From: Methanocorpusculum sp.
GTDB lineage: Archaea; Halobacteriota; Methanomicrobia; Methanomicrobiales; Methanocorpusculaceae
Reading direction: 5' to 3'
Assembly (NCBI GenBank): GCA_030539595.1
Contig: JAUNXW010000112.1
Span: forward strand, 1 to 5,592
DNA: 5,592 bases
The notes below the pieces were generated by a model. That model was given only the letters and a program-made list of their open reading frames with translations. It ran no database searches and was not told the origin of the DNA. Of the stretch, positions 3,250 through 5,592 are shown piece after piece (the stretch's first letter is position 1; the number at the start of each line of letters is the position of its first letter). A program made the translations under genes and the position numbers.

Positions 3250-5592
3250 ATGTTAGGGAAAAAATCCAAGGAAGAGAAAATCCCTGAAGTGAGCGGCGAG
3301 ATAAAAAATAATGAATACAGCGAAGCATACAATTTTGATAATAATTACAGCAGTTCTGACAATAAATCACGCGAAGATGCTTTTACCGATGAAATTCTTG
3401 AAAATTACGGAATCGTAAACACTGCTCCCGAGCCTGAGAAAAAAACCCGAAAAACCAGACGCGGCAAAAAATCAAAAGAAGAAATAATTACCGACGAGCC
3501 GCGCGAGGATTTTGAAAATCAGAGCGCGGTTTCCGAGCCTGAGAAAAAAACACGTAAAGAACGCCGCAGCAAAAAATCAAAAGAAGAATCAGCGGAAGAA
3601 AGCAGCGGATTTGATGTGTTTGCATCGTCTTCTGAAACCGAATCGGACAAAGACAAGAAAAAGAAAAAATCCTCCAAAAAGAAAGCCGCCAAAGACAAAC
3701 CAGAAAATAGCAAAAAACGCAGTCAGGAAGGAGACCTGCGTGAAGAAGACGACCGTGATACAACTCTTTCGGGAAAAGGTTCGGGCAGATTCAGTCTCTT
3801 CAACAAAAAACAAAAAGGCAGAAATAAAAAATCAGAAGATGAGGAATACGAAGAAGGCGGTGAAGAAGAATATTACACCTCAATTCCCGAATACGATTAC
3901 CGCGAAGTAGGACCTCTTGTTTTCCCAAAACACGACCCGGTAGACACAATCCTTGAATCATACTGGATTGAGCCGGGGCTTTCACGTATCAGCATTGTAA
4001 GAACTCAGGATTACGAAAACGTCTACATAACCCACGAACCCGCCCTCACCGACTTTGAAAAATATCTGCTCGAAAGACTTCACTCAGGGGTCAGAGACTT
4101 ACTGATTATCAAGGAAATCAGAGTTGAAGACAAAATCAAAACACTCTACGAAGCAATAGATATCTTAATCGAAGGCTACAAACTCGATACTGAAATTGAG
4201 CCTGAAACGATTTACAAAATCAGATACTACCTCAAACGCAGTTTCTTCGGGTGGGGAAGAATTGATCCGCTTAAAGGAGATACCGAAATAGAAGATATCT
4301 CATGCGACGGATACGACAGCCATGTCTTCATTTACCACCGTAAATACAGGGATATGAGAACATTAATCAAGTTCAAAGAGCCGCGTGAACTTGATTCGCT
4401 TGTCGCTTTGTTCGCCCAGAAATCGGGAAAGCATATTTCTTTAGCCAACCCGATTGTCGACGCAACACTTCCCGAAGGCTCGCGTATTCAGCTGACATAC
4501 GGAACGGTTGTGGGCAGTCACGGTTCTTCGTTCACTATTCGTAAGTTCAGAAAGAATCCGTTCTCACCGATTGACCTTATTATCAACGGTACGTTCACCG
4601 TCGACCAGATTGTCTACATGTGGATGGCTGTCGAACACAACCACTCTGTTCTGATTATCGGAGGAACTGCTTCCGGTAAGACCACCACTCTTAACGCGAT
4701 GGCTCAGTTTATACCGGCTCTTTCAAAAGTTGTTACTATTGAAGATACCAGAGAAATTAACCTCGACCACGAGAATTGGATTGCAAGCATTGTTCCTCCG
4801 AGTTCCTCCTCGCTTGAGGAATCCAAACACGATATCACAATGTTCGATTTGCTCAAAGCGGCAATGCGTCAGAGACCTGAATACATTCTTGTGGGAGAAG
4901 TTCGCGGTGTTGAGACGCAGACTTTGTTCCAGGCAATGAACACCGGACACACGACTTTCTCGACACTTCACGCAGGAGATGTCGTAGCTGCTATCAACCG
5001 TCTTCAGAACCATCCGCTTGATGTGCCGAAAGCAACAATAGAAACTCTGGATGTTGTTATTTCGCAGGCGAGAATGTTCCGTAACGGTAAACAGGTCAGA
5101 CGCTGTAACGAAATTGTTGAAATTGTCGGTCTTACAGAAACGGGCGACCTTGAGATTAATCAGGTTTACACCTACGACCCTGATTCAGATAAGCCGTATT
5201 TCTCCGGGTTCTCTGATGTCTACGCAACGATTGCGAAGAAGACGAACCGCAACAAAGCAGACTTTGATGAGGAAATCAATGTAAGAAAGACAATTATTTC
5301 TTCGATGGTTCGTCAGGAAATTCATGACTACAGAGACGTGGCAAGAATTGTCTGGCTGTATCTTTCAAGACGCGATTTCGTAATCGAAAACATTGACAAT
5401 CTCAAACCTCTTCTGAAGAAAGGGGAGGCTATGTTTAAGACAGAGGTTTCTTCAAGCAAGGGAGATTCAGAAAATTCATCTGTCGAGACCTATTACGAAC
5501 AGCTTGTTGACGAGGGAAAGGCTTCCGATGAGGAGGCAACGTCTTCTGTTTCTGTTGAGATGCATATAATTGATGAGACTTCTTCAGAACCT
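3250..5592 (+). CDS. Type II/IV secretion system (GspE/FlaI-family) ATPase with long charged N-terminal extension, 3' partial
   Basis: The frame runs 781 codons from ATG 3250 to the window edge without a stop, so the C-terminus is missing. This hexameric motor ATPase should drive assembly of an archaeal type IV pilus-like or secretion filament from the cytoplasmic face of the membrane. Residues 1 to about 215 are low-complexity, with a 35-residue tandem repeat, a Lys-rich block (133-158) and an acidic block (196-209). The N-terminal ATPase domain spans about 220-430, with PEGSRIQLTYG (408-418) and FTIRKFRK (428-435) supplying probable Arg residues for the subunit interface. The catalytic core has Walker A GGTASGKTTT (471-480, K477), Asp box TIEDTREI (496-503), Walker B YILVGEVRG (545-553, E550) and His box GHTTFSTLHAG (566-576). 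A Ser/Glu-rich tail starts near 730. Archaellum motors (ArlI) lack such a long extension as far as I know, so a pilus or secretion role seems likelier. The membrane partner (GspF/TadC-like) is not in view and may lie downstream. Confidence 0.92.
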   Translation, partial: MLGKKSKEEKIPEVSGEIKNNEYSEAYNFDNNYSSSDNKSREDAFTDEILENYGIVNTAPEPEKKTRKTRRGKKSKEEIITDEPREDFENQSAVSEPEKKTRKERRSKKSKEESAEESSGFDVFASSSETESDKDKKKKKSSKKKAAKDKPENSKKRSQEGDLREEDDRDTTLSGKGSGRFSLFNKKQKGRNKKSEDEEYEEGGEEEYYTSIPEYDYREVGPLVFPKHDPVDTILESYWIEPGLSRISIVRTQDYENVYITHEPALTDFEKYLLERLHSGVRDLLIIKEIRVEDKIKTLYEAIDILIEGYKLDTEIEPETIYKIRYYLKRSFFGWGRIDPLKGDTEIEDISCDGYDSHVFIYHRKYRDMRTLIKFKEPRELDSLVALFAQKSGKHISLANPIVDATLPEGSRIQLTYGTVVGSHGSSFTIRKFRKNPFSPIDLIINGTFTVDQIVYMWMAVEHNHSVLIIGGTASGKTTTLNAMAQFIPALSKVVTIEDTREINLDHENWIASIVPPSSSSLEESKHDITMFDLLKAAMRQRPEYILVGEVRGVETQTLFQAMNTGHTTFSTLHAGDVVAAINRLQNHPLDVPKATIETLDVVISQARMFRNGKQVRRCNEIVEIVGLTETGDLEINQVYTYDPDSDKPYFSGFSDVYATIAKKTNRNKADFDEEINVRKTIISSMVRQEIHDYRDVARIVWLYLSRRDFVIENIDNLKPLLKKGEAMFKTEVSSSKGDSENSSVETYYEQLVDEGKASDEEATSSVSVEMHIIDETSSEP
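3385..3588 (+). repeat. Two-copy 35-codon tandem repeat inside the ATPase extension
   Basis: Residues 46-78 and 81-113 are related copies with a period of exactly 35 codons (105 bp). Both begin TDE, and both contain the core EPEKKTRKxRRxKKSKEE at 61-78 and 96-113, with 16 of 18 residues identical. The DNA of the core (3430-3483 and 3535-3588) matches at 46 of 54 positions. The outer part is more diverged. The period is a multiple of three, so the reading frame is kept. An internal duplication followed by divergence is the simplest explanation. Confidence 0.85.

Noticed and set aside
2963..3256. 97-codon + strand frame spanning the methyltransferase end and the intergenic gap
   Set aside because: It starts deep inside the methyltransferase gene in another frame. 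The translation has no domain character, and it crosses the likely terminator and promoter.
3430..3590. A-runs (A7 at both repeat copies) as programmed frameshift or phase-variation sites
   Set aside because: The zero frame reads AAA AAA AC-, which is not a canonical in-frame X XXY YYZ slippery heptamer. Either shifted frame leads only to low-complexity shadows. The runs follow simply from Lys codons.
3512..3910. Lys-rich 132-codon open frame on the + strand inside the ATPase extension
   Set aside because: It is a +1-shifted reading of A-rich low-complexity coding sequence. The frame that continues into the Walker motifs is the real one, and no ribosome binding site supports this one.
3488..3985. 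Several reverse-strand open frames rich in Phe, Leu and Cys that resemble membrane proteins
   Set aside because: They are antisense images of the Lys/Glu-rich codons (AAA/GAA read as TTT/TTC). Hydrophobicity arises mechanically, and they overlap a well-supported gene.

Overview
The window looks like chromosomal DNA of a euryarchaeon. The evidence is an archaeal-type nascent polypeptide-associated complex (NAC) protein with a C-terminal UBA domain, a TGT-type PUA protein, an archaeal TrmI-like tRNA methyltransferase, a RecJ-like DHH nuclease and an archaeal GspE/FlaI-family secretion ATPase. TATA-like boxes and a T-rich terminator fit archaeal transcription. Moderate GC and the protein style suggest a methanogen of the Methanomicrobiales type, but this placement is an impression, not a computed result.

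Layout: all genes read on the + strand. Bases 1-101 hold the last 32 codons of an unidentified gene. From 153 to 3059 runs a compact four-gene block. It holds a RecJ-like DHH/DHHA1 phosphoesterase (153-1550), a PUA RNA-binding protein (1483-1974, overlapping the nuclease gene by 68 nt), archaeal NAC (1990-2328, after a 15-nt gap) and a tRNA (adenine-N1)-methyltransferase (2325-3059, joined to NAC by an ATGA overlap). The spacing implies one co-transcribed unit with translational coupling. Three of the four products act on or near the ribosome and tRNA; the first is a nuclease.

A 190-bp AT-rich gap (3060-3249) follows. It starts with a T-rich stretch that probably terminates the operon. It also holds two TATA-like boxes and a short palindrome, and it ends with a ribosome binding site. 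From 3250 to the window edge runs a secretion/type IV pilus-like ATPase, open at 781 codons with no stop. Its catalytic core is canonical (Walker A, Asp box, Walker B, His box). A highly charged extension of about 215 residues precedes the core and contains a 35-residue tandem repeat. A Ser/Glu-rich tail follows the core.

Most of the window is ordinary archaeal core biology. The parts most worth a second look are the repeat-bearing extension and tail of the ATPase, the 68-nt dual-coding overlap, and the nuclease-PUA-NAC-TrmI grouping.
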